From Apostichopus japonicus (Eukaryota > Echinodermata > Holothuroidea > Aspidochirotida > Stichopodidae): 64,000 bases of DNA. Below are positions 26,023 through 39,300 of the stretch, piece after piece. The position numbers and the translations under genes were made by a program. The stretch's first letter is position 1. Every line of letters starts with the position of its first letter. The notes under the pieces are model-generated. The model searched no databases. It was not told where the DNA came from and saw only the letters and a program-made list of their open reading frames with translations. Where the stretch lies: positions 31,213,398 through 31,277,397 of the forward strand of contig NC_092577.1 in NCBI RefSeq assembly GCF_037975245.1, given 5' to 3'.

Positions 26023-27094
26023 GTGCAATAGTGCAAATATTTCATGAGTTGAAAGATGGAATGTTCCATTCAACGAGGCGCAGCCGAGTTGAATAGAGCG
26101 GATTTTGCATGCAATCAACGAGCAATTGACCAATCAAATGACCAGAATACAATTAGGTGTTGTATAAATAGGGTTCATTCATACTTGTTAAAAATTGTCG
26201 AATCTGATTTTGGCCTATTGTCGTCAGGCTGATCGTGCATTAAACATGTTGATAATGCAATGTCAACTCACCGGCGGATGAACATAAGTTGAAAAAAACG
26301 ACAATCTTGGCAGGCTTTAAACCCAATCCCAGAGCTATAGCTGGCTAAGTTAATTCAAAACAAAAGGATCAGATCAAGACGTATGGTATGGCAACGAGCT
26401 CTCGACTCATTGAGAACTACATAGCTAAGCACTGTGTATACTGTACTATATGACGTATTCATAGTACACGTAAATGACCGTTATGTCGACTAACGCTTTC
26501 GCTGTACGGCTCGGTCCATGTTGTTATGTTAACTGGACGCACGCGCAGTAGACCTATGCCCTTACATCAGATCGTTATGCTGCACATGTTTTTTTTTCAA
26601 TGTATACATAAATACTGTCATTTTCTTGTCTTTTTATTTGCTGATTTTACATTGATCTGAGACTTTTAGCTATAATAAAAATGAAGAAAAACGGGTACCT
26701 TTTTGTGACAATCATTGGGGTTTTTTTTCTCTCAAGGTTTTTATTAAATTGTAACGTCCTGAGATTAAACTTAACGTGTATTTAGTGCCATGTGTGAATG
26801 AACAGTTCGTGCATTATCCCGAGATTAACAAACGGTAGACCGTTGATTAACCCCTAATTATTGTTATAGCGCCAAAAACCCTCTCTGCGTAATTTATGGC
26901 TCTGTACTCTAATAACGCGCCGACAAGTTTTACACGCATTGGTGCTTTGCGTCAAAGCCATTATATCTAATGCGCGCGTACAACAAACATAATCCACGGA
27001 TCATTGTGACAAAACAGATATTATAGCAAGACTACATGAGTGAAATAAGCTTTTAACTTAATGTTTTATTGTGAAAGCAGTCGTAGCTGGAGTT
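26023..27094. other. Upstream region of the 282-residue protein gene
   Basis: No open frame of interest and no repeat recognised. Confidence 0.45.
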
Positions 27095-27102
27095 TATATA
27101 TA
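27095..27102 (+). promoter_or_regulatory. Possible TATA box
   Basis: TATATATA lies 50 bp upstream of the ATG at 27152, with a second TTTATAT at 27104-27110. The spacing would give a very short 5' UTR, so an upstream non-coding exon is also possible. Confidence 0.45.
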
Positions 27103-27151
27103 GTTTATATAGCGATATTTTCACTGTCGAATTGTGCATATAGTTAATATC

Positions 27152-28814
27152 ATGGGTTCAGCAGCAATCGCATCCAAGCACCAATCTCAGTTAGCTGGAA
27201 ACTCATTTGAGCATGTGTTCCCAGCAAAGACTATTCCTAAGAGAAGGAATAAACCATCCACGGAAAATGGAACAACTTCGAACCCGACAGGAAGTTTAGC
27301 AAAGAGTTCCGTCGATGGAGAAATGATCAATTTCGACAAACATCTGGAAGACATTTTTGGTCCGTTTACGAAAACCAAGCCGGATATCGATAGACAAACG
27401 GCGAGCAATTCGGATGACAGTAAGTCGGATGATTCAAAATTCGATCTGGTCGTTTTACTGTCGGCTGAGGATCTCCATAGCAACCATAAAGGGATGTCGA
27501 CATCCATTCCGAGCTTTGATGATCAACTTGACAGTCTAGCCGATGACATCGACGATGCCTTAACCGGTCACGATGACGTCATGAAAGCAATACGAGGGCA
27601 TTCTTTAACCAGGGTCGATTCGAGTGTAGGAATAATGGACCCTGGCGGTGAATTGAGGAAGAAAGGAAGCGCAATAGAACCCCTACCAGGTGTCATCCCT
27701 ATCAGGGTGAACTGGTCCGATCCAGAAAAAATAATGAGGTAAAAGTTGGTTGGTTTGAAAAAAAGCAAGAGAAAATGTTACCATAAAGATATAAAAAATA
27801 TAGTAACCGCCGATATAGGCCTATATAGCTGATTTTAATGGTAGTTTGTAGTAAATACGTTTTTGGGGTTAATTTTGCTTAAGTTTTATTTTATACCAGG
27901 ATCCGATAAATAATGCATTTTTAAAAAGTTTGTGTTAATCGTTTTGTTTCAAAAAGTAACGGGGAATTAAGAACAGAAGAAATTGGGTTGTCGAATTCAT
28001 TTCATATAAAGATAACGATATGACTGTGTTAGCCATTACTTTATGTTTGACAAAGAGGTGCATAAAATATCAATATATTGCTAATGTTCGTATGTTTATT
28101 ATAAATTGTGCTGCAGCTGATCAAATTTATATTGAACAAGTTAATTTAAATAAAGCAAGAAGTTTGGTTTGTGATAGCACGTGTTTGCGTATCTGGTAAA
28201 ATTAATAAAAGCTTAAAAAATAATAAAAATACAAGACCGTATCTAAACTTAAAGTTTACTAAAATTGTATGTCATTTCATTTTATCCAGTTTTCTATGTG
28301 TGTATGTGTGTGTTTGTTAGTGCATTTAATTTATCAGTTTAAAGCCTTCTTTAGTTTTTCTTTCATTTTATTGAACACAGACAAGAAAGGCTCCTTCACA
28401 AGACATTTGAAGCTAAGATCAAATCCCTTCAAGATGTCACAATCAACATAGTTCAAGAACCGCATGCGGAGGTAAAGTAAACACAATTTAAGTCCCAAGA
28501 AAGGAAACAATGGAAGCTATACAAACCTCTACCCCCCCCCCATACTGTCACCCTTTACCCACACTCAAACCACATTCTGGAGCAAGAAAGGGAAAGCTTC
28601 GATGAATATATATATATATCATATATATATATATATAAAAATATATAAATATATTTGATATATATATATATATATCATATATATTTATAAATATATATAT
28701 ATATAAATATATATATATATTTATATATATACATATATATATATATAAATAAATAAATATATATATATTTATATATATATATAAATATATATATATATAT
28801 TTATATATAAATAA

Positions 28815-28845
<31 letters not shown>

Positions 28846-28858
28846 AATATATATTAAT

Positions 28859-28889
<31 letters not shown>

Positions 28890-28945
28890 CAAATATATAA
28901 ATATATTTGATATATATATATATATATATATCATATATATTTATA

Positions 28946-28979
<34 letters not shown>

Positions 28980-28993
28980 AATATATATATATT

Positions 28994-29029
<36 letters not shown>

Positions 29030-29043
29030 AATATATATATATT

Positions 29044-29074
<31 letters not shown>

Positions 29075-29103
29075 TTATATATAAATAAATAAATATATAT
29101 ATA

Positions 29104-29168
<65 letters not shown>

Positions 29169-29855
29169 CAGGCAACACCAGGCAACAGTTGATAGATAGA
29201 CGCCAATCAACCAAACATATAGTTTTAGGATCAGTTCATCGTATTTGTCGTAATTAACCTCTTTTGGATTCTAAATGTTTTTCTCTTCTTTGTTCTAAGT
29301 TCCCTTCTTGCTAGTTTCTGAAATTTCAATTTTCTCACTTTTATATATTCGCTAACTTTTGTGATTTAAATTCAAATCGTTTCATATAATAAAAATAATT
29401 ATAAGGAATACGGTACATAAAACGGTTTGTTCCCTTTGTTTTTATTGAGCAGGTAGATGTAAAGAACACGCAAACATCAACCGGGTCGGGTGACTCCCAT
29501 GATTCCATTACGCCTAATGAACCAGTGTAAGTTTCAATTTTTAATTTCTATTATACCATATCTCCAATATACACCTGATGAAATGTATAATGTAAACACG
29601 GTCAGTACCTTTAAGTCACAGCGGATATATCCGTGAATAAGTACATGAAAATAACGTTCTTTTTTATCTTACATTTTTGGACAGATTATTCTGTAGAAAG
29701 TAAAAAATAAAAATAAAAAAATAAAAATTATGTTTCCGAAATATTTTGTTCATTTCAGGACAAAACCAAAACCAATTATCATTCAGTTTGAGTACTCGAA
29801 CGAAGAGCTGGAGTTGATGCGGAGTATAGAAAAGGAGTATGGATGGCAGCACTAA
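27152..29855 (+). CDS. Unrecognised acidic protein, four exons, 282 residues
   Basis: The exons are 27152-27738, 28381-28471, 29453-29526 and 29759-29855. All have clean donors (AG-GTAAAA, GAG-GTAAAG, GT-GTAAGT) and CAG acceptors, and phases 2, 0 and 2 join exactly to a TAA stop. The product starts [11 protein letters not shown]. It has a basic patch (IPKRRNKPS) and acidic stretches ([34 protein letters not shown]). Exon 2 adds a charged, probably helical segment ([19 protein letters not shown]) and the C-terminus reads [20 protein letters not shown]. No signal peptide or membrane span. Low-complexity acidic and Ser/Asp runs suggest an intracellular adaptor or regulatory protein, but I do not recognise the family. 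ATG 27152 is preferred because the open frame upstream offers no other ATG. Exact phase agreement across three introns makes the gene model strong. Confidence 0.88.
28605..29168. repeat. TA/TAAATA microsatellite in intron 2 of the 282-residue protein gene
   Basis: More than 550 bp of TA repeats interspersed with AAATA and TTTATA units. Sub-blocks such as ATATTTGATATATATATATA recur near 28655 and 28905, showing internal duplication. Confidence 0.97.
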
Positions 29856-30125
29856 CAGCCTGACAGATATAAGACGAGAAATATTAAAAATAATAAAAAC
29901 CTTCTTATTATGTTATTTTCATAATTATTCTGCGCAATCAAAAATGAAAAGTACAGCAAAGAATGAGATTTTTTTACTTGTTTCAATGTGTAGTTTTGTG
30001 CCCTATCTTTGTACGACGTATGTTGACTAACGGGACAAATTTCGTCACAGTATCGCAAATACATTCAGTATCACCGTGTAAAGGATACCTGGTTTTAATG
30101 TTACGCGTTATTTATTATATGTTAC

Positions 30126-30131
30126 AATAAA
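30126..30131 (+). terminator. Polyadenylation signal of the 282-residue protein gene
   Basis: AATAAA 271 bp after the stop codon, the first good hexamer in the 3' UTR. Confidence 0.65.
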
Positions 30132-30527
30132 TCATTTAGGTGGAACTGATTTGGGCTTTTCTTGAACATTAAAAAAAAAACTAAAAAAACATCAAGGTGT
30201 CGAAATATGCAGTCAATTTCGACACGGTGATTTTTTTGTACAGTTTTTTAATGTATATGTTTTATCTCATTGCGAGGGCCAATGGAATCCAGTACCAGAT
30301 CGGTCCCCGTGGGTGGGGAGGGGGTAGGGTTGGTCAATTCCTAGAAGCTAATTCATTCAATATTTTGAGTTTGATGCTACCATCGAGTTTTCCATTTTAA
30401 TTGTATCTGATGCTGCGCAGATTCTTGATCCTGGGCGGCGATCTATTTTTTCTCATGCAAGTTTGTTGTTCACGCGAACAGCAGCGAGGAAGTTTTGTCC
30501 GTTTGGTGTTCTACACTTGTTAAGCTC

Positions 30528-30528
30528 G

Positions 30529-30625
<97 letters not shown>
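30528..30625. repeat. TA microsatellite left of the palindrome
   Basis: About 95 bp of uninterrupted TA repeat ending 84 bp before the left arm of the palindrome at 30709. Confidence 0.97.
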
Positions 30626-30627
<2 letters not shown>

Positions 30628-30708
30628 AATAACGGAAAAACTGTTAAACAACTATGCTGCATTTAGAGAAAGGCTGGATCTCGAGTGAGATACAATAATT
30701 GAATTAGG

Positions 30709-30935
30709 TAAGTGATTGGAAGTAAAACAGCCAATGTTTGGTTTTTGCAGAGCTTTCGAGCAAAACTAGCTCTTCTTCAGTGCATGATCACCGAAAGTGA
30801 CAAGGAGTAGCAGGAATTGAAAAAGTTTCAATTCCTGCTACTCCTTGTCACTTTCGGTGATCATGCACTGAAGAAGAGCTAGTTTTGCTCGAAAGCTCTG
30901 CAAAAACCAAACATTGGCTGTTTTACTTCCAATCA

Positions 30936-30939
<4 letters not shown>
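30709..30939. repeat. Perfect 231-bp palindrome with hammerhead-like cores
   Basis: Two 114-bp arms are exact reverse complements around a 3-base centre at 30824. The right arm runs straight into a TA repeat (30938-31001). In the right arm, 30868-30894 reads CTGAAGA, a small hairpin (GAGC/GCTC) and GAAA, which fits the conserved core CUGANGA-stem II-GAAA of hammerhead ribozymes; the left arm has the same on the minus strand (30754-30780). No reading frame of interest. Confidence 0.9.

Positions 30940-31001
<62 letters not shown>
30938..31001. repeat. TA microsatellite right of the palindrome
   Basis: About 60 bp of TA repeat abutting the right palindrome arm. Confidence 0.97.
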
Positions 31002-31009
<8 letters not shown>

Positions 31010-31059
31010 AGAATTGCACGGTACGTAGTAGTAATTAATCAACATTAGTATATATGTAG

Positions 31060-31285
31060 ATAGACCTATATATATCCATATATCCAGAGAGAAGTACTAA
31101 TCAAACAATTTGCATACTTTCGAATGTCAAAATTTGCGGGGACAGAAAATTAATGGTTGGTTGTAATAAATAGATAGACCTATATACTCATATATCAAGA
31201 GAGTAATACTAATCAAACAATATGCTACTTTCGAATGTCAAAATTTGCGGGGACAGAAAATTAATGGTTGGTTATAATAAATATA
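31060..31285. repeat. Tandem duplication of about 110 bp
   Basis: AGATAGACCTATATA, ACTAATCAAACAAT and TTCGAATGTCAAAATTTGCG occur twice, about 108 bp apart, with a few differences. Confidence 0.9.
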
Positions 31286-31508
31286 TACATGAATGCACCA
31301 CAGAGTACGGTAGTTTACCATCTGTCCGCGTTCCATGGTATTGTGACTCTACTTTTGTAAACGACGAACTGGTAACAAAGTGTTGCACGTCAAGCGTAAA
31401 TTGCAAAACTATCACTGACTTCACGATCTGGTTGTTACTCATGGACTGAGTGCTAAAATCAGAGAGAGACATTACTGAATGGTTCCAGGCGATTCACAGG
31501 TCTGCAGG

Positions 31509-31889
31509 CAGATGCGGAGCTAGGGGTATTGGTCAGGGGGGGGGGCGAGAATGGTCTGTAGGGGCGCTTTCGACACTATCTAAGCGGAGCGCCACCACGG
31601 GTTGGCGCGTAGCGTACAGAATTTTTTTGATTAAAGATACTCCCTAGATCGCCGGAAATGACCCTTTTCGGGCCTGGCTAATTTGCAGATAAACGAAGAA
31701 TAAATAGGTGTCATCGCCAAATTACACCAACAAAATGTGACAAATGTCAATAGGTAGATGAGAGCGCAATAAAAAGTCAATAATCGCGAATAAGTAAAAA
31801 GTGTTAAAGAGCTGAAAAGGGCGCCAGCAGTCCATTTGAGTCCGTCAGGGGGGCATCCGCCCCCTGACTGTATGGACGCTCCGCCACTG
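31509..31889. mobile_element. hAT-like MITE family 1, copy A (381 bp)
   Basis: Ends CAGATGCGGAGC and, inverted, CAGTGGCGGAGC. TCTGCAGG at 31501-31508 is repeated exactly at 31890-31897. The interior shares GGAAATGACCC, TAAACGAAGAATAAATAGGT and ATTGACTTTTT-type segments with copies B, C and D. Same orientation as copy C. Confidence 0.95.
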
Positions 31890-32125
31890 TCTGCAGGGTG
31901 TGCGAGGAACATGAACAAAAAGTTACTTTTTGAAGCAGAATGCAAACATTCATACTGGTTGTGATGATACTATACAATCACTATTTTGTAATGAGTCGGA
32001 CATGCTGTACATTGAGAGGTTTGAATATATTTGATGTAGGAAGTACAGCAAGACGCATCTAAAGGTGACATGAATGTCATCACAGTGATAGATGTTGACC
32101 ACCAACTTCCACTGATATGTTTCTT

Positions 32126-32512
32126 CAGTGGCGGAGCGTCCATACATTCAGGGAGCGGATGCCCCCCCCCCCCCCCTGACGGACTCAAATGGACTGCTGG
32201 CGCCCTTTTCAGCTCTTTACCACTTTTTACTTATTCGCGATTATTGACTTTTTTATTGCGCTCTAATCTACCTATTGACATTTGTCACATTTTGTTGGTG
32301 TAATTTGGCGATGACACCTATTTATTCTTCGTTTATCTGCAAATTAGCCAGGCCCGGAAAGGGTCATTTCCGGCGATCTAGGGAGTACCTTTACTCAAAA
32401 AATCTCTGTACGCTACGCGCCAACCTGTGGTGGCGCTCCGCTAGATAGTGTCGAAAGCGCCCCTAGAGACCATTTTCGCCCCTCCAGACCAATACCCTTA
32501 GCTCCGCCACTG
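32126..32512. mobile_element. hAT-like MITE family 1, copy B (387 bp)
   Basis: Begins CAGTGGCGGAGCGTCCATAC and ends TAGCTCCGCCACTG. TGTTTCTT at 32118-32125 is repeated exactly at 32513-32520. Opposite orientation to copies A and C. Contains a poly-C run next to CTGACGGACTCAAATGGACT. Confidence 0.96.
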
Positions 32513-32520
32513 TGTTTCTT

Positions 32521-33930
32521 GTACTCAATGTTTTACATGTGCATACTAAACAGCAGATCTGTCCAACTTCCACAACTTGAGATTTATTTACGATAATTGT
32601 CACTATTTGATCATTGTTGACTCTAACTGACTTCCAGTCAACAAAAAAACAATAGTGTTCTGACGCACTAATTTTGGTTCACCTATAGAAACCTAATCTG
32701 AGGTGAATTCAAGCTTTCCTTCTTGAGATATCATGTTTACATACTTTTGACATATGGACCGCAGCTGAATCCAAATTATATGTGACTTTCACATCGAATA
32801 CAGATAAAAAAGAACTTTAGAAGCATCATCCCCTCTTGAGTTAATCATGTTTACAAGTTGTGTGGACTTTGCGTCTGCCAATCCATTATTACCTCTACTC
32901 AAAGCAATAGAGCACATCTACAAATCATATATGCATCAATATGTAACTATATGAAAGAAGTACAAGCTTCCCTCCAATTGAATTATTGTGTTTACAAAGT
33001 ATAGGTGTCACCACCACACATACACATATGGGGCACATATACATAGCTATAACCACAACTGTCAGTTTCATGTGAACCATGTGGTTCGCCTTCCATCGTG
33101 AGATATCTTGCCAACAAAGTTTCCCTATTTGGCTACTATACTGACTATAGAAGTGTACTCAAAATGGTATTCCAGCAAACCTAATACAAGGATTGCGTAT
33201 AAGGTTTCCTTGAGCTAACCTGTTTATCATTTTCCTTTTCTTCATTTGCACCCGAAATGATATTCAGATTTACCAGAATAGCCTTCTTGTATTCAACGTG
33301 CAATACCAATATACCAAGTATGAGACGTCACTTCTCAGTGTAACATATTTTCTTTCCACATACTGGTTTACATGTGAAACATAATATGCACACACCCTAT
33401 AGCATGACTAGATAGGTAATGATTTCATAAAAAAAAAATGAAAGAAATAAATACTTTCTAGATAGATAGAAACAGTTTTTATTGAGCACAGTGACACTTT
33501 CAATACAGATATGGATTATTGCATTAATATTGCAGCCTTGCAGGCCCTAAACGAATTTTAATTTGCTGATTCGGCCTAGTGCTTATAGTACATACAGGTT
33601 ACAACGTTAATGCTCATGTCGTTCTACTCTTCAGGGACTAGCCTAGGCCTAAGTTACTCTACCACGAACGTTAGACAATCGAACGCATTACTTTTTTTCC
33701 ACACAAGCAAAACAAGCACAGACTTTACAACCCCATCAGCAGAAAAGAATGGATAGGGACTGAATACTTATTAATGGTACAGGAATACCTGGTCATTGCA
33801 TGCTAAAAGTTCATGGTAACCAGGAATGAATCTCGGAATTTTATGAAAGAGGGGGCGTGGCTCTTGGCCCGTCGTCGAAGTTGATTCCCCGGTAGGGTTT
33901 CTATGGCATCCCCGCCCCCTCCTCCCCTAA
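32521..33930. other. No gene recognised
   Basis: A+T-rich DNA without open frames of note. A short TAGA run and poly-A lie near 33430-33470. Confidence 0.45.
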
Positions 33931-34094
33931 AAAAAAAAAATAGGCGTCAATGTAATGGTGCATTCCGAAACAAAGAGAAAATTGATAGGTAAAATTAGAT
34001 ATTTAATAACGCCCAAACGCAAGGTTGTGCTAATGAGTACTTTTGAAGTTTGGTGTGATGTTGGCAAGAAAAGAAGGGGTGAGGGTTGTGCAAG

Positions 34095-34500
34095 GCAGCA
34101 CATTGCACCGGTGAGGGTTGTATACCACTCTGCACCGGTGAGGGTTGTACACCACACTGCATCGGTGAGGCTTGTATACCACACTGCACCGGTGAGGGTT
34201 GTACACCACACTGCATCGGTGAGGCTTGTATACCACACTGCACCGGTGAGGGTTGTACACCGCACTGCACCAGTGAAGGTTGCACACCACACTTCACCAG
34301 TGAGGGTTGTACACCACACTGCACCGGCCAGGCTAGTTTACTACTCTGCACCGGTGAGGGTTGTACACCACACTGCACCGGTGAGGCTTGTACATCACAC
34401 TGCACCGGTGAGGGTTGTACACCACGTTGCAACGGTGAGGGTTGTACAGCATTCTGCACCGATGAGGATGGTACACCACACTGCAACGGTTTGGGTCCAT
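34095..34500. repeat. 27-bp minisatellite, about 15 units
   Basis: The unit is close to CACCGGTGAGGGTTGTACACCACACTG with variants (GGTGAGGCTTGTATACCACAC). As 27 is divisible by three and the unit lacks stops, long open frames of nine-residue periodicity appear on both strands, for example a Cys-rich CTGEGCTPH repeat on the + strand from 34086 to 34529. No splice sites, signal peptide or conserved domain support a gene. Confidence 0.93.
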
Positions 34501-34529
34501 GCCTGGAATATACGACATCTATGATATGA

Positions 34530-35690
34530 CAATGTTTCATTGCCGGTGTGTCTGAAATCATGCAACAATAAACAGATATGATCCACTTTATGGTTATTAT
34601 ATTACATATATGATGACGTCACAAAGCAGCAGAGATAAAGAATTGTTTGGAGGAGATTTATCGGAAAATGTTTTGTCTTATTTTTGATAACATTTTGCGA
34701 AACGTTTCTAAAACCCTTTCGTGTGTGTTTGTGTGTTATTGTTGTTGTTCAAGCGACTCAATATTTAATATTATTAACAGCTTTATCAGAAACTCAGAAA
34801 AGATTTGGTGAAATGATAAGAATGATTTTAGCAATGATTCAGAAAAGTTTCCCTGTTATCCTAGCAAGGAATTCAGCTTTAATACTTTCAAAATGTAGTA
34901 AACAACAATTTGATATGTGTAGCTTTACAACATAAAATAAATAAATTATGAATTAAATAATGGATTAAATAACTAAATAAGAAAAAAGAGACGTTTTCTT
35001 GGAGCTATTTATAGGCCTAATAAGATCTTGATAAACGTTGCATTACGACCTTTTTTCTTCATTTTTATCAAGTTTCTAACCAATATTATCATTACTGTAT
35101 AGAGGAAACGATTTGGTGATATAAATTTACAGGTAATTCACTTTTGTCATTAAAACAATCTGATCCAAAATGAAATAAAAATTACAATAATGGAAGCGAC
35201 ACTGGTGTATAGACGGTTGCTTTATTCTATTATATTCCACTTACGTTTTCAGAGATAAAGATTCTTGTACGATTATATACATTGGAAACGTAATTCCCAG
35301 AAGGAAAAAAATATATTAGACTGCTGAATGGGGAACATAATTATTGTAAGCAATCCTATTGAAATTTCCATCCAATTCCTACATGGTGTTCTCGAGATAT
35401 ATATATGATAGTTGAAATTGTGACAGTTCGTACCACAAGTGAACTTAAAAGCAAACAATTTTAAATGCCATAGTTGCACACTCAAAATTATATATTTGTC
35501 TTTATATATTTGTTTTTATATTTTTTTCAAATATTTGATGTTCTTCACCTTGGACTGGGTATCAGGCTCTTGAACTATACCCTAGCCCCAACGAGATGTG
35601 AAGCTAACAATAAACCTATGACAGTAGCGCAATCATCATCCATACTGAGATGCATCCTGCAATTATGATATAGAAAATGGTCATTTTTTA
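34530..35690. other. No gene recognised
   Basis: A+T-rich DNA; none of the short open frames resembles a known domain. Confidence 0.45.
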
Positions 35691-35700
35691 ACGTTTGAAG

Positions 35701-36116
35701 CAATGGTGGAGCTAGGGGTATTGGTCAGGGAGGGCTGGCGGCGAGAATGGTCTGTAGGGCGCTTTCGACACGGCGCGGAGCGTATATAATTTTTTTGAGT
35801 AAAGATACTCCTTAGATCGCCGGAAATGACCCATTCCGGGCCAAGTTGTTAATTTGCAGGTAAACGAAGAATAAATAGGTGTCATCGCCATTTGTCATCG
35901 CCATTTAATTAAAGACCGCCGTTAGAGCATTTTGTCAGAAAATTACACCAACAAAATGTGACAAAAGTCAATAGGTAGATGAGAGCGCAATAAAAAAGTC
36001 AATGATCGCGAATAAGTAAAAATTGGTAAAAAACTGAAAAGGGGGCCAGCAGTCAATTTGAGTCCGTCAAGGGGGGAGGGGCATCCGCCCCTGACTGTAT
36101 GGACGCTCCGCCACTG
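35701..36116. mobile_element. hAT-like MITE family 1, copy C (416 bp)
   Basis: Begins CAATGGTGGAGCTAGGGGTA and ends GGACGCTCCGCCACTG. GTTTGAAG at 35693-35700 is repeated exactly at 36117-36124. It carries extra sequence around 35890-35940 compared with the other copies. Confidence 0.95.
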
Positions 36117-36399
36117 GTTTGAAGGGATTATCAAACAAATTTGAGAGTGTGCTGTTATGACATCATACTTGTTTGCTTCAAAGTTCACTTCTGCCACAAA
36201 ACGTGTCAACTTCATAATACGCACATGTTATCTCGAAAAACGGTACATATGTAAATTTCACCCAGGATATTTACTTAAGAGTCATATTCCTCTTCCTTCA
36301 TTCAAATATAAGTTTTCCTCTGGATTTTACTTCTTATATACTATCCATCGTTGATGGGGGGAGGGGTGGGGGAGGGGGTGGAGGGGGGAGTCTTTACCG

Positions 36400-39300
36400 T
36401 CACTGACAAATCATTGTGAGCAGGTAATCCAACATCTGGATCAACGTGGTTTCCCGTGGGTGAACGTTATCAGGACACTCCTGTACAAGTGTCATGTCCC
36501 AAACATCTAGAAAAGAAATCCGCTCATCTTTACTAAATACATCTCTGAGGATCCTCTCGCCTTGAAGCGCCACCCAGTCACTAGAGACCAATAGAAATGC
36601 TCCGATCGAGTGCTCTCGAATATTCGCGCTTCTCACGATTATTCGAGTCTCGGGACGTCTCTCTAGTAAACGATCTATCGCACTTTTGACTGACAATAGC
36701 CGATCTCTGTAGAAGGTTTTGTCTGGGTACACCAAATGTGCCCACAGAGAAAGAATTATGTACACCCCTGGGCCCCCTTCTTGGTTATTATCTATTTCGT
36801 CGGCGATATAACCCAGTTCCCTGACTGACCCGGGCGTTCCCTTCCTCACAGGTGGGCCATGGAATTTAAAGAGCATAGTCGTATTTTGGCCGGTGCAATG
36901 TCTCATCCACTTGTTCCCATTATCGACGCAGTTAATTTTCTTTAGTATTATATACTCGTACATTTGTCTGGCCGTGGAATCACCGTAGAAATACATTGAT
37001 TTGAAATTGAGACAAGACTGGACTTGTTCCGATTCGAAATGAGTGAGCCGACAGTCGAAAGGTTGCCAGATACCCTTGTGAAAGAAACCCCGAGTAGAAA
37101 TTCCCGTTGGAACTGGTTGAAAATTACACAGAGGTAACTTAGAAGTCGTGAATGATGACGTAATGTTCGAGGCTTCCACTTGGAATGATGGCATTGGTAA
37201 GGTAGTAAATGGAACCTTTGTCCTGAAATGAAGAACGTTCGAAAAAGTCTTTTTGTATCATATTTTTTTACAATTTCATAGATACTCACATTCATACAGT
37301 ATCCGTATAGCCATTACTCCACCCCCAACCCCAACCCCACCACCATACCCGACCCCTTTTTTGCTGTTGTAAAAGGGTACTTAAATGCGAAATTTTGCGA
37401 CTTACAAAGGAAAAAAACTTACGTTGAAGAAAATATCTGTACGTATACCAGTAAACAAACCTACCATCTTTCCTTAATTTTGTCGAAAATGTTCAAGCTT
37501 CATGTAGAGGTCAAATTTTGTACATATACATTTCATTATTTAAACTACAAATATATTATAATCTACATCGTGCTAATAAGTAGGGGGGGGGTCAGGAGAG
37601 GTGCAATTAAAATTAGAGGTGCTATTAAAATATGACCAGATGCTAATCACGTGGTAGATTAGGAGTACATATGTTGAGTTAGAAGGTAAGAACGTTACTC
37701 TTAAAAACTTTTGTGAACTTTTGTATATAGCTGACTTTGTAATTCTAACTTCACCGGGTGTTTTTTTTATATCTTTATATAGGGGAGGAGGAGAGGTTGT
37801 CTTCGTTTGCAAGTCTGTAACATCTGCAACAATTTTTCAATGATGTATTAATGTATTTCAAATTCACCTTCAAATGTGAACAACAATTGGAACTTATTAA
37901 AGTGTGCCCTATATACGGCAAAGTAACTTGAGCGTTACTATATTGCAAACTTCTTAGCTTCAATGAAAACAACTTTCTGTATAACCGACAATCTGGCCAC
38001 AGAATTGTGCTAGGAAGCATTTGAAGTTGTACCTCTCTTTAAAGAGCTTAAACTTCTTACTCTCTTTGACCTATATCATTATCAACTTGGGATTTTTTTT
38101 TATATAAATTTCACAAAGGTACACTCCCAGTAGCTTTCAATAATTTCTATTGTAGTAACATTCCTTTAACACTCGTTATAAACACTCTCTAAGTCAACCA
38201 TATTCTAGAACTATCCGCAGTCAAACCCAAGTGTATACGAAGTACTGGTGTACATTTCTGGAACTCACTTGATCAAGATATCAAAAACTCAAATACTCTT
38301 AACTCATTTAAAAGAAAACTCAGTCATTACCTTTTAACTAATAGTACAAACCACCCACGCTGACTTGTTACATTGTCTCTTTGTATGGATTTGCTTTTAC
38401 CTTTCTTCGCTTCCTCTTTATTTATTTTTTCTCTGTTTTTCCTTATCTCTTTACTCTCTCTGTACTTATATGTGATTTTTGAAATTCTCTTTTGTTTGTT
38501 AAGGGTCCAGACTCGAAAAGTCTCTACTTACTTCTGGTTCCTCCACTTCCATTGATTGTAGCATATTTTGTACTTTGTTATTGTTATTTCATCATAATGT
38601 GAGTAAATTACTCATTGACTCTGTTACTGTTTATATATATGGAAAGTGGAAAATAAACTTGAAACTTGAAGTTAAATAACCGGTAACCACAAAATAAGGT
38701 ATACAGAAAGTGCTCCCCCCCCCCCAGCTCATCTATTGCTAAATACAGAATTTAATCGAAAGTAAGCTATTTAAAATGTTATGATAAATGAAAATCTATA
38801 AACATGGAAATTGGATGGTAAGTTTTCTTGGGGGGGGGGGGGGGGTTGGGGTCATCCGAACCCCAAGAACCCTCACCCCTAACCCACTTTGTGCAGTGTA
38901 GAGCCGAAGTATGATGACTGATAAAAATTCGACCTACCGTAGGAGAGCTTTGTATTCTTTTGGCGTGATTAACTTTTTTAACTTTTTGGTTGACTTTGAT
39001 GCGTCGAAGTTGAAATGAGTCCAATCCCGACATGAGATATTGCTGTTTTCCGCTTTGTTGCAGAACCAAGGCCCATGAGTGTGATTAGCGCTGAGATTAC
39101 AGAATGGAATCTATAATATAGAGAAATTAGTCCAAAACACAGACAAAATTGTAACATGAAAATAATTAATTTTTTTATGAAAATTTTGTGAAATTATTAT
39201 AAACACACTGTGCAAGTGTTGGCAATGAATATATATATATATATATATATATTATGTTCTGCAATTATTTTTCATATACGAATAGAAGATAACTGTGGGG

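Noticed and set aside
33955-34561. Open frames of 130-190 codons on both strands
   Set aside because: Produced by the 27-bp repeat; equally open in several frames and without supporting signals.
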